NCBI GenBank assembly: GCA_910585455.1
Contig: CAJUEL010000018.1
Span: 1 to 64,000 of the forward strand
Source: an uncultured Eisenbergiella sp.
GTDB lineage: Bacteria; Bacillota; Clostridia; Lachnospirales; Lachnospiraceae
Direction: 5' to 3'
Length of the DNA: 64,000 bases
Shown here: positions 1 through 7,571 of the stretch, in pieces
How positions within the stretch are numbered: the stretch's first letter is position 1
Layout: every line of letters begins with the position of its first letter
Program-made: the position numbers and the translations under genes
Notes under the pieces: model-generated
What the model was told of the DNA's origin: nothing
The model's input: only the letters and a program-made list of their open reading frames with translations
The model's database searches: none

Positions 1-128
1 GGCGGTCTATCTCTTGTTTTCGGTTGCTTGCTTCTTTACCGTACATGAGCATTCAGCCAGGTCTGCGCGTTCATCGCGCGAGCCGTGAGAAATCGTACCG
101 GCAGCACGCATTCGCCCTCCCGGTCGTT

Positions 129-152
129 CTCCCCACCCCGTGAAAAGTAACG
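129..152 (+). repeat. Dispersed intergenic motif CACCCCRTGAAAAGTAAC, copy 1
   Basis: The motif CACCCCRTGAAAAGTAAC, usually preceded by CTC or CTCC, occurs here. It also lies on both arms of palindrome B (22119-22141 reversed and imperfect; 22439-22462) and at 28578-28601. All copies are intergenic. The stretch from 1 to 166 has no convincing gene and may be the right-hand part of another long inverted repeat cut by the window edge. Function is unknown. Confidence 0.6.
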
Positions 153-166
153 GCTTCCCGGCACGG

Positions 167-985
167 TCAGGGCATCCCATCATAATTGCGCGCAAGCCAT
201 TTTGCCACGCCGTCCTCCTCATTTGACAGAATAACCGCCGTTGCCTTCTTCTTCAATTCTTCATGGGCATTTTCAACCGCATAGCTTTCATCCGCTATTT
301 CAAACAGATCGATATCATTTTTTCCATCCCCAAAAGCAATCAGCTTATCGCATCCCAGAAGCTTTTGCAGGCGCTTTGCCGCATTCGCCTTCGACACGGA
401 TTCCGGCATAATTTCAAACCATTGCTCATTTGTATAAATATCAGTCTGATATACGCAGTGGTAACGGTCTTTCCAGGTATCATACAATGGCTTTAGCCTG
501 TGCGGCTCACCGATACAGGTAATATAAAAAATTTTTCCCCGCTTCAAATCCGCCAAATCAGCCACCGCATTTGTCCTGACATCCCCTTTTCTGCTTTTCA
601 GAAAAGCGCGCATTCCTCTGCTGCACAAATCCGGAACAAAGGAAAATTTCTCAACGCCGTCAATGTATGCGTAAACAATCGGATATACCTCATGCGCAAA
701 CAGATCGTCCAGAAGCGAACATACCGTTTCATCGAAATAGCTGGCAAGCAGGATTTCTTCCGTAACATTATCCATGACAAATGCCCCGTTATAAACGATC
801 AGGGGAATCGCGACCCGGATTCCACCCGTCACCTTTTTTGCCGTCACAAAGGATCTGGCAGTCGCATATGAAAAAATCATGCCCTTTTCCGTCAGACTGT
901 TTATCACCGCGTTCGTATATTCCGAGGTGGTTTCATCGCTTCTTAACAGTGTTCCATCCAGATCGGATACATATAGGCTGGCCAT
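167..985 (-). CDS. HAD-superfamily (Cof-type, subclass IIB) phosphatase
   Basis: This 272-residue protein starts with the HAD motif I, DLDGTLL, at about residues 9-15; its first Asp is the expected nucleophile. Motif IV, GDGKNDIDLF, lies near residue 220 and should bind Mg2+. Length and layout fit Cof-type phosphatases with a C2 cap between the motifs, which usually dephosphorylate sugar phosphates or related small metabolites in the cytoplasm. The start has a good GGAGGG site. The substrate cannot be read from sequence. The next gene, a GNAT acetyltransferase, ends 15 bp upstream, so the two may be co-transcribed. Confidence 0.9.
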   Translation of the reverse strand: MASLYVSDLDGTLLRSDETTSEYTNAVINSLTEKGMIFSYATARSFVTAKKVTGGIRVAIPLIVYNGAFVMDNVTEEILLASYFDETVCSLLDDLFAHEVYPIVYAYIDGVEKFSFVPDLCSRGMRAFLKSRKGDVRTNAVADLADLKRGKIFYITCIGEPHRLKPLYDTWKDRYHCVYQTDIYTNEQWFEIMPESVSKANAAKRLQKLLGCDKLIAFGDGKNDIDLFEIADESYAVENAHEELKKKATAVILSNEEDGVAKWLARNYDGMP

Positions 986-1000
986 TTTTTCCCTCCAAAA

Positions 1001-1495
1001 TCAAAATTTCTCATACGCAAGCCGCGGGGCATCGTCCTGTTCCACAAAAATTGTTCCGCAATGGACAAACCCCATTTCAGACAGCAAATTCTGCATGACA
1101 ATATTATCCCCGTGGGTATCCACGCGAAGATGCCCACACCGCTGATATGCCCAATCCAGACAGAATTTCCCGATTCCCTTTACAGAGCCGTCACCAGCGA
1201 GGCGGTGCACCACGCCATAGGCGCTGTCATTTTGCCATTTTCCATCGATGATCCTGCGATATGTCGGCTCCACATCCTCTCCTGACCGAAAGAAAAACGT
1301 CCCCACAATTCTGTTTTCACAAACGCACACATAGCTCGTCCTGTGTAAAATATCCTCATAAATCACCTGTTCCGGAGGCCACTGCGTCACACCCCACTGA
1401 TTTGGATTCCCGTGTTCCGCCATGAACCTTCTCGCGCATTCATATACTTCCATGATCCGTTCCAGGTCTCTGTTCGTCGTATGCCTTATTTCCAT
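1001..1495 (-). CDS. GNAT-family N-acetyltransferase
   Basis: A 164-residue GNAT-like protein beginning MEIRHTTNRDLERIM. The opening beta-strand/helix pattern and the late segment GDGSVKGIGKFCLDWA fit an acetyl-CoA binding fold. The frame stays open to 1558, but the ATG at 1495 is preferred: GGAG lies 6 nt before it and the family-like sequence begins there. The acceptor is unknown. It lies between a HAD phosphatase and a second GNAT gene on the same strand. Confidence 0.8.
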   Translation of the reverse strand: MEIRHTTNRDLERIMEVYECARRFMAEHGNPNQWGVTQWPPEQVIYEDILHRTSYVCVCENRIVGTFFFRSGEDVEPTYRRIIDGKWQNDSAYGVVHRLAGDGSVKGIGKFCLDWAYQRCGHLRVDTHGDNIVMQNLLSEMGFVHCGTIFVEQDDAPRLAYEKF

Positions 1496-1567
1496 AAAAA
1501 TCTCCATTCCAAAGCGCTTATACGACCGGGCGAAAGCATGGGCAGCCATCCCGGGCAATTCCCTGCG

Positions 1568-2101
1568 CTATAGCGCAATCCAGTAACGCTGTTGTATATG
1601 CCCGTCCTCTTCCACCTCATTTTCCAATACCCCGCCGTTTTTCATGATCGATTTCGCCGAGCCAATGTTATTTTTGTCACAACACATCAGGACCTTATCG
1701 ATGCCGAGCTTTTTACACTCGTCCAGCGCCAATGCGATCATCGCTGTCGCATAGCCCTTTCTCCTTTCGCCTGGTCTGATCCCATCGCCGATATGCCCGC
1801 CTGTTTTCAGCAATCCCTCATTTAAATAATGGCGAATATTCACAGCTCCCACAAAGATATTTCTGTCCCTGTCAAGACAAAACAGGGTCGTATCCGGAAC
1901 CCAGCCGTTTTTGACCGCTTCCTCTGCATCAAACGCATTCAGCTTTTCTAAGTAAACATCAAAATCATGGAAATCATGTATCCATATTTTGAACGGAGAC
2001 ATATCGGTATGGTGCTCAACGATATCCTTTTTCCATTCCGTCAGCATGTCAAACAGCTGCTCTTTGTATGCGCCGGTTAATCTGACAAGCTCAATATTCA
2101 T
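1568..2101 (-). CDS. GNAT-family N-acetyltransferase (RimJ/RimL-like)
   Basis: A 177-residue protein with the acetyl-CoA loop RPGERRKGYAT near residue 125, followed by ALDECKKLGIDKVLMCCDKNN and SAKSIMKNGG. This is the motif A/B arrangement of RimJ/RimL-like GNAT enzymes. These acetylate amino groups of proteins or small molecules; the target here is not evident. A GGGGA site precedes the ATG. It differs in sequence from the neighbouring GNAT, so this is not an obvious recent duplication. Confidence 0.85.
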   Translation of the reverse strand: MNIELVRLTGAYKEQLFDMLTEWKKDIVEHHTDMSPFKIWIHDFHDFDVYLEKLNAFDAEEAVKNGWVPDTTLFCLDRDRNIFVGAVNIRHYLNEGLLKTGGHIGDGIRPGERRKGYATAMIALALDECKKLGIDKVLMCCDKNNIGSAKSIMKNGGVLENEVEEDGHIQQRYWIAL

Positions 2102-2515
2102 CTGATTTTTCCCCTATAATTCCATACGGACAAAACAGCACCAAAAGAACTTTTTTATCATATCACAAACCACAAAATTTGTATAGATGCAAAACCGAAC
2201 TTTTGTTCTTTTTATCCTGTGTCCGGAAGAAATTCTGTTACATCCAACACGACATCATTTTCCTGCACATTCCTTTCTACCCGTATGTAGCGCTTCCAAA
2301 TCAAAACATTCCAGTGCCATAATGTCATGCCCTTCCAGCTTTCGAACGCCAATCCTCGTCTGCCTACAACATTCATCTCCCCAACAGCCCTTGCTTTCTG
2401 GGACAGATTATATTTTCTGAATGTCTTAGATTGACTCCTTGCATTCGTTCTCTGAAAATTCACAAAATTTCTTAGCCGTCTCACAGTAGTATTCATAATC
2501 TCCTATCCATTATTA
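2102..2515 (-). other. AT-rich intergenic stretch with a doubtful 94-codon ORF
   Basis: About 410 bp between the GNAT gene and the AbiE-type toxin. The only long open frame (2212-2496, minus) encodes a basic, Arg/Asn-rich peptide with no recognisable domain. A shifted frame near its 3' end reads a plausible tail (MALECFDLEALHTGRKE), so this may be a decayed gene. I would not annotate a protein here. Confidence 0.35.
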
Positions 2516-3556
2516 TTAGAAGTTCATCAAATGCTCCGCTTTAATTGCATATCCATATGCCTCCAGATTGACTTTACGCAAATATTTTAATTTTGTCATA
2601 TCTGCAGTATAAAACTTTTGAGTGGCGAATTCCATAGGATCCTCGATTTTCTTATAAGGCTGTCTCTTCAACAGGCATGCAGCCATATACATGACTTTGG
2701 CAGCTCGTCCCACGGCTGTTTCCGGAGAATAGTTCTCTGCATAAATATGTCCCCGCAGATCACGTATCCCCTGTACATAGAAAGGATACTCTTCCGCAAA
2801 AAGAGCGCCGCGAGATGCAATACAGGCTGCCGACATATAAGTATCCTTAATTGCATCCCCCACTGTTATGTCATTTCCCCGATAAAAAATTTCTTCCGCT
2901 GCCACTCTAAAATATGTATTATACACCAGCTCAAAATCTGTAAATTCGTCCAACAATGTCCCGACATCGTACATCTGCTTCATCACTTCCATATCCTTTT
3001 TAGCATTTAATGGAATCCCAGTTGTATGCGGTGCGAATGCTGTCAGTTTGTCACCAAGAATACAGTTGATATCCGGTGTTTTTACCAGCAGGAATTCCGG
3101 CTCTGTTAATAACAGGTCATTTTTTATTTCACAGTCCACCACTCTGGCATAAGGATTTTCTGCAAATAAAATATCCAAAAGAATATAAATATCTTTTCCG
3201 GTAATCGGAGACTGGTAAGTAAATTTAAAATGCCTCTTTTCAATACTGTTTCTGCCAATTCGTACCTGTTCCTCGCATTGTTTAAATGGAAATATCGTCG
3301 ATGCTTTAGAAATATATGTATCCACATCAGTATCTGGCGCAACAATGATATCTATATCTGTAGATAATCTCATAGGATGCTTTAACAAAAGGAGCAGGCA
3401 GGTGCCACCTTTGAAAATAAAAGGCATTTCTACCTGCCTGATCGCCTCTAACAAGCCAAATGCAAATACTGCCCTTTCTAAAAGCGCGGGATCTTTTTTA
3501 CTTTGGTTCTGCAGCATCCGGATATGCGATTCATTAAAGTTTTCTTTCGTGAGCAT
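2516..3556 (-). CDS. AbiEii/AbiGii-type nucleotidyltransferase toxin
   Basis: A 346-residue protein with the nucleotidyltransferase signature of AbiEii/AbiGii toxins: GGTCLLLL near residue 50, then the metal-binding DIDI near residue 68. AbiEii toxins transfer nucleotides onto cellular targets, and some modify tRNA acceptor ends; the AbiE pair was first known from phage abortive infection. It follows its putative antitoxin after 4 bp, and its GGAG site overlaps the antitoxin's last codons, implying translational coupling. The gene is intact and more AT-rich than the surrounding housekeeping genes. Confidence 0.9.
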   Translation of the reverse strand: MLTKENFNESHIRMLQNQSKKDPALLERAVFAFGLLEAIRQVEMPFIFKGGTCLLLLLKHPMRLSTDIDIIVAPDTDVDTYISKASTIFPFKQCEEQVRIGRNSIEKRHFKFTYQSPITGKDIYILLDILFAENPYARVVDCEIKNDLLLTEPEFLLVKTPDINCILGDKLTAFAPHTTGIPLNAKKDMEVMKQMYDVGTLLDEFTDFELVYNTYFRVAAEEIFYRGNDITVGDAIKDTYMSAACIASRGALFAEEYPFYVQGIRDLRGHIYAENYSPETAVGRAAKVMYMAACLLKRQPYKKIEDPMEFATQKFYTADMTKLKYLRKVNLEAYGYAIKAEHLMNF

Positions 3557-3560
3557 AAAT

Positions 3561-4298
3561 TTATTTCTCCGTTCTGAGTTTTATTGTTGTCTGGCTCTGA
3601 ATGATTTTCAGAATATCATCTTTTACATGCCGCCGCTTTGCATAGCGGAACATCTGGCTTTCATCAACAATATATTTTTGAAACACCTGCTCCAGTACAT
3701 CCGGGTATTCCGCCTCACTGAAGGTGGTCTTTATCACCCTCTCTGCCGTCATATCAACAAGCATTTTTTCAAGGCAGGTATGCCATATAGCCTTCTTTCC
3801 TTTCGGCGCTTCTGTAGGCAGCTTTCCTATAACGATAAAATCATCCTGCCAATATAAGTGATACTCCTTTACCGAAGGATTTAATAAAATCTTTCCTGGG
3901 AATTTTTCTTTCAATGTTTCAAACACAAAATCACCCAAATCTGCCTCGACAAACACAAAGACTGCATTATGAGCAATCTGATGATTTAAAAATTCATTCA
4001 TCTGTACCAGTTCAAAAATCCGATATTCTAAAAAAGGGTGTTTTTCACAGATCATTTTTTGTATCTTTGCTGCAAGCTCTGAATATCCGTAATCATATAT
4101 CGGCGCCTGGGCATCCGGAACACAATACAGATTCCTTCCAGCTCTCGCAATCTGCCCTGATTCCAACAAACGCTGCATTTTCAACTTATAAGACGCCTGA
4201 CTCAGCCCTTTATATTGCTCTTCTAAAACCTGGAAAAGCTCCTGCCTGCCAAAGGGTTCCAGATTCTTTAATAAAGATATACCGCTTTCATTGATCAT
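3561..4298 (-). CDS. AbiEi-type antitoxin / autoregulator
   Basis: A 245-residue protein immediately upstream of the AbiEii-type toxin. The first ~60 residues (YKLKMQRLLESGQIARAGRNLY) look like the winged-helix DNA-binding part of AbiEi-like antitoxins; the rest should neutralise the toxin. In studied AbiE systems the antitoxin represses its own promoter through inverted repeats. Here two matching palindromes flank a good promoter just upstream, which supports that role. GGAG lies 8 nt before the ATG. Family placement rests on context and the N-terminal half. Confidence 0.8.
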   Translation of the reverse strand: MINESGISLLKNLEPFGRQELFQVLEEQYKGLSQASYKLKMQRLLESGQIARAGRNLYCVPDAQAPIYDYGYSELAAKIQKMICEKHPFLEYRIFELVQMNEFLNHQIAHNAVFVFVEADLGDFVFETLKEKFPGKILLNPSVKEYHLYWQDDFIVIGKLPTEAPKGKKAIWHTCLEKMLVDMTAERVIKTTFSEAEYPDVLEQVFQKYIVDESQMFRYAKRRHVKDDILKIIQSQTTIKLRTEK

Positions 4299-4312
4299 AA
4301 AATCATCTCCAT

Positions 4313-4353
4313 TAGCATATCGGCATTTTTCATTTAAAAGTGCCGATATGCTA
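4313..4353. promoter_or_regulatory. Operator palindrome IR1 of the AbiE-type operon
   Basis: Perfect 13-bp arms, TAGCATATCGGCA and TGCCGATATGCTA, separated by 15 bp. Pairing continues inward with one mismatch. It covers the predicted transcription start, so bound protein would block initiation; the same sequence can fold in the 5' untranslated RNA. Confidence 0.8.
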
Positions 4354-4358
4354 TTCTT

Positions 4359-4387
4359 ATCCTAAATCTTTTCCTTGCATTTGTCAA
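4359..4387 (-). promoter_or_regulatory. Promoter of the AbiE-type operon
   Basis: On the minus strand, -35 TTGACA (4382-4387), a 17-bp spacer and -10 TAGGAT (4359-4364). It lies exactly between IR1 and IR2 with no spare room, which is a strong argument for autorepression. Confidence 0.75.
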
Positions 4388-4429
4388 TTAGCATATCGGC
4401 ATTTTTATTTAAAAATGCCGATATGCTAA
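4388..4429. promoter_or_regulatory. Operator palindrome IR2 of the AbiE-type operon
   Basis: Perfect 19-bp arms (TTAGCATATCGGCATTTTT and its complement) around a 4-bp centre. The core is the same as IR1, 76 bp away. It abuts the -35 box directly. Confidence 0.8.
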
Positions 4430-4553
4430 ATCTATATTTACTATCTTTCGTATATCATGCCAATCATCAATTTAATTATGCAATATCAAGTAAGCGCGGC
4501 ATCCTCATTATTTTTTTCAGAAAATTAAGTTTCTGCTGTTTACTCATTTTCTG

Positions 4554-4591
4554 TAAAAAAATCTACAAGACAAATTTCCAATGTCTTGTAG
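4554..4591 (-). terminator. Rho-independent terminator
   Basis: A 10-bp stem CTACAAGACA/TGTCTTGTAG with seven Ts on the minus strand. It begins within 2 bp of the stop codon of the small ORF at 4593-4736, which supports that ORF being the real end of the transcript. Confidence 0.85.
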
Positions 4592-4592
4592 A

Positions 4593-4736
4593 TCATAAAT
4601 CTGCCTCTATTTCTTTTTCAAAATATTTCCCTTGACGAATTTTGTTCACAATTCCTATGATTCCACCCTGCTTTTCCAGTCCATACAGCGCAATATGCAC
4701 AAGTCCATTCCGCCAATATTTCGCAACATCGCTCAT
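4593..4736 (-). CDS. Small 47-residue ORF in frame after the kinase stop codon
   Basis: Encodes MSDVAKYWRNGLVHIALYGL... ending EIEADL. It is in the same frame as the upstream kinase, separated only by TAA and four sense codons, and is followed at once by a good terminator. GGAG sits directly against the ATG, which is too close for a normal ribosome binding site. Options are a translationally coupled small protein, a C-terminal extension reached by stop-codon readthrough, or the tail of a longer gene cut off by a nonsense mutation. No family is recognised. Amino-acid composition looks protein-like. Confidence 0.5.
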   Translation of the reverse strand: MSDVAKYWRNGLVHIALYGLEKQGGIIGIVNKIRQGKYFEKEIEADL

Positions 4737-4748
4737 CTCCGCAAAACG

Positions 4749-5276
4749 TTATTCCTGTTTGCTCCCAATTATTTCATTCACAATCTCTTCTACGCTCAGC
4801 GTACCGTCTATTACATAATCTGATGATGGTAAAATATCCTTTTGCATTTGAAGATAGGCTGCCCGCGCATATTTTAAATACACTTCCAGATCATGTCGTA
4901 TCTCATCCGCTGTGGCATCGCTCATATCTCTTAAAATCCGTCTGGCCAAAGCCACATCGAGCGGCGTGTCAACAAAAAAAGCTGTATCAATGTACGGTCT
5001 GATTGTCTCATGGCAATACGCAAAGGGATAGTCCAATATCAGATAATCGCACATTCCCGCGGATTTGATTTTTAAAATGTCGTCTTCCAAAGGCTTTAAA
5101 TTCCAGACCTGATAATTGGCCCCATCAAGTACCCATTGATGAAAGTCATCAACCTCCCCCTCAAAAGTATAATCGTCAAAATGCAACGATTGTGCATTCC
5201 CCAATCGCTTCTTTAGTTCATTGACAACCGTTGTTTTTCCACCGGCAGTAACCGCAGCAACAGAAATTATTTTCAT
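4749..5276 (-). CDS. Uridine kinase-like P-loop kinase
   Basis: A 175-residue protein with a Walker A-like AAVTAGGKTT near residues 7-16, HFDDYTF near 32-38 and a LID-like LARRILRDMSDATADE. This is the small nucleoside/uridine kinase-like P-loop fold, which phosphorylates a nucleoside or other small alcohol. The frame continues far upstream through palindrome A, but the ATG at 5276 has AAGGAGGG 8 nt upstream and is where the kinase fold begins. It is shorter than classical uridine kinases (about 210 residues). See the in-frame ORF just downstream. Confidence 0.8.
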   Translation of the reverse strand: MKIISVAAVTAGGKTTVVNELKKRLGNAQSLHFDDYTFEGEVDDFHQWVLDGANYQVWNLKPLEDDILKIKSAGMCDYLILDYPFAYCHETIRPYIDTAFFVDTPLDVALARRILRDMSDATADEIRHDLEVYLKYARAAYLQMQKDILPSSDYVIDGTLSVEEIVNEIIGSKQE

Positions 5277-5329
5277 ATTTAACCCTCCTTCCAGGCCATT
5301 GAACCTGAATTTCAGTACCGTCCTCAGCT

Positions 5330-5624
5330 CCGTCGAGTGCGGACAGCCAGCCGGTCTGGTTCTCTCCCTTCCCTCCTTCTGGCCGGTGCAGACTGTTTTT
5401 GGGGCGCCTGATATCCGAAACAGGCAAATCCCCTCCAAAGTGCAGTCCGTTTCTGCCGCAAAAGCGGGAAAACGAACAACGTGAGTTCCCGCTTTTGCGC
5501 AGGAACGGCTGTACTTTGGAGGATGGATTTGCCGTTTCGGATATGGGCGCCCCAAAAACAGTCTGCACCGGCCAGAAGGAGGGAAGGGAGAGAACCAGAC
5601 CGGCTGGCTGTCCGCCTTCGACGG
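5330..5624. repeat. Giant palindrome A (about 295 bp)
   Basis: The left arm (from about 5330) and right arm (ending about 5624) are complementary for about 140 nt with only a few mismatches. Example pairs are GGTCTGGTTCTCTCCCTT/AAGGGAGAGAACCAGACC and GCAAAAGCGGGA/TCCCGCTTTTGC. The tip is GAACAACGTGAGTTC (5474-5488). It lies between the radA stop and the kinase start. Open frames running through it on both strands are by-products of the repeat. The same tip caps palindromes B and D. Confidence 0.9.
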
Positions 5625-5662
5625 TGCCGTGGGCAGTGACTGAATCTTACCCTCAACAGGAC

Positions 5663-7033
5663 TTACAGATACTGCGCCACATCTCCCAGCCCTCTGACAC
5701 CGATCAGCCGTATGCCATCCACATCCGGCATATTGGAAAGACACACCTGGGGCAGGATACAGGCAGAAAAACCGAGCTTTTTCGCCTCGTTCACCCGGGC
5801 CTGTGCCATGCTGACCGCCCGCACCTCACCGCTTAAGCCCACCTCGCCAAAGACCAGCACATCATCGGAAACAGGGCGGTTTTTAAAGCTGGACATGATC
5901 GCCATCACGATTCCCAGATCGATCGCCGGCTCGGTGATCCTGATACCGCCCGCGATGTTGACATAGGCGTCACAGCTGCCGATCTGCAGCCCCAGCCGCT
6001 TTTCCAGCACCGCCATCAGCAGGTTGACACGGTTAAAGTCCGTTCCCGTCGTCTGCCGCCTGGGAATGCCGAAATTGCTGTGACAGACCAGCGCCTGAAT
6101 CTCCGTCAAAATCGGCCTGGTCCCTTCCATGGAACAGGAAACCACGGAGCCGCTGGCGCCTTTGGGTCTGCCGTTTAGCATGTATTCGGAAGGGTTTTTC
6201 ACCTCCATAAGCCCTTCCTGCCGCATTTCAAATACGCCGATTTCATTGGTGGAGCCAAAACGGTTTTTCACGCCCCGCAAAATCCGGTAGGAAGCGTGAC
6301 GATCGCCTTCAAAGTAAAGCACCGTATCCACCATATGCTCCAGCACCCGGGGACCTGCCACCGTCCCTTCCTTCGTCACATGTCCCACGATGAAGACGGA
6401 AATTCCCAGCCCCTTTGCCAGACGCAGCAAAACGCCGGTGGCTTCCCGCACCTGGGACACGCTGCCCGGCGCGGATGCCACCGATTCCTGATACATCGTC
6501 TGGATCGAGTCGATAATCACCACCTCCGGCTTGTCCGCCTCGATCACCGCCTCGATATCTCCCAGATTTGTCTCGCAATACAGCTTCAATATATCCGAAA
6601 ATTCCCCGATGCGCTGGGCGCGCATTTTGATCTGGCGCAGGGACTCCTCTCCTGATATATAGAGAAGCCGCCTGTTTGCCTGTGCGAGGTTTTTGCACAC
6701 CTGCAAAAGCAGCGTGGACTTTCCGATTCCCGGATCCCCTCCCACCAAAGTCAGCGAACCGGTGACGATACCGCCGCCCAGCACCCGATCCAGCTCTGCA
6801 ATGCCTGTGGGAATCCTGCATTCTTCTTCCGTAGAAATCTCATTTAACACAGCAGGGCGGCTTTTTATGCCGCCCACACCCGCTGCCGTTGCTTTCTGAC
6901 TCTTCACTTTGGCTGTGGGCTCCTCCACAAAGGAGTTCCATGCCCGGCATCCCGGGCACTGCCCCATCCACTTTGCGGATTCATATCCGCATTCCTGACA
7001 GAAAAATACCGTTTTCGTTTTCTCTTTTGCCAT
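5663..7033 (-). CDS. radA: DNA repair protein RadA
   Basis: A 456-residue protein, normal RadA length. It has an N-terminal four-Cys zinc finger (CQEC near residue 12, CPGC near 27), Walker A GDPGIGKST near 100, the RadA hallmark KNRFG near 257 and a C-terminal Lon-protease-like domain. RadA helps process recombination intermediates and extends D-loops with RecA. It starts 1 bp after the endosialidase-like gene, a pairing I know from related Clostridia. Confidence 0.98.
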   Translation of the reverse strand: MAKEKTKTVFFCQECGYESAKWMGQCPGCRAWNSFVEEPTAKVKSQKATAAGVGGIKSRPAVLNEISTEEECRIPTGIAELDRVLGGGIVTGSLTLVGGDPGIGKSTLLLQVCKNLAQANRRLLYISGEESLRQIKMRAQRIGEFSDILKLYCETNLGDIEAVIEADKPEVVIIDSIQTMYQESVASAPGSVSQVREATGVLLRLAKGLGISVFIVGHVTKEGTVAGPRVLEHMVDTVLYFEGDRHASYRILRGVKNRFGSTNEIGVFEMRQEGLMEVKNPSEYMLNGRPKGASGSVVSCSMEGTRPILTEIQALVCHSNFGIPRRQTTGTDFNRVNLLMAVLEKRLGLQIGSCDAYVNIAGGIRITEPAIDLGIVMAIMSSFKNRPVSDDVLVFGEVGLSGEVRAVSMAQARVNEAKKLGFSACILPQVCLSNMPDVDGIRLIGVRGLGDVAQYL

Positions 7034-7034
7034 A

Positions 7035-7445
7035 CTATTTTGTAATCTTTACCTGCACTTCCCCGAAGCCGGCCAGCTCCACGCTGACGCTCAGCTTGCC
7101 GCCCAGATTGGTGCGCACCTTTCCCGCCGCTTCTCCGTTTATCTCTACATCATATTCCGTATCATCCTCCAGACCCAGGGTGAGCTGCGCATCCTCGCTG
7201 CCCTCCACGACAAAGCTGACACCGTCCTCATTTTCCACAAAATGTCCCACGCTGGTGCCGGGCACGGACTCGTACACGAACATGCCGTTTCTCTCCAGCT
7301 TGGTGATTTCCCCGAAGGTTTTCACCTTATACTGATCACCGCCGCTTTCAAAGCCGTCCTTTTTGCCCTTTGCCGAAAGCAGATGATTGCCAAAGCTCAA
7401 TGAGCCGTCCGCTTCCGTCCTGATCAGTTCTGTTACCGCCGCCAT
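7035..7445 (-). CDS. Endosialidase-like hypothetical protein
   Basis: A 136-residue acidic beta-rich protein (EDGVSFVVEGSEDAQLTLGL). Relatives in Lachnospiraceae carry the automatic name 'endosialidase', but no catalytic motif is visible and true endosialidases are far larger, so the enzymatic name should not be trusted. AGGAGGAG precedes the ATG. Position directly before radA suggests co-expression. About 125 bp upstream, back to clpC, hold nothing I recognise. Confidence 0.7.
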   Translation of the reverse strand: MAAVTELIRTEADGSLSFGNHLLSAKGKKDGFESGGDQYKVKTFGEITKLERNGMFVYESVPGTSVGHFVENEDGVSFVVEGSEDAQLTLGLEDDTEYDVEINGEAAGKVRTNLGGKLSVSVELAGFGEVQVKITK

Positions 7446-7571
7446 TTTTTTCTCCTCCTGTGTCTGTGATAAATTCCCGGTATATATGCTTCCGGTTCTC
7501 TGTTTATGATCTGCGCAGCATATGCCCCGTTACCATTCACAAAGTAAACGGTGACAATGCCCCGCCTGCTC

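Noticed and set aside
5218..5836. Several overlapping frames with similar peptides on both strands
   Set aside because: They all come from palindrome A, which reads nearly the same on both strands; there is no independent evidence of coding.
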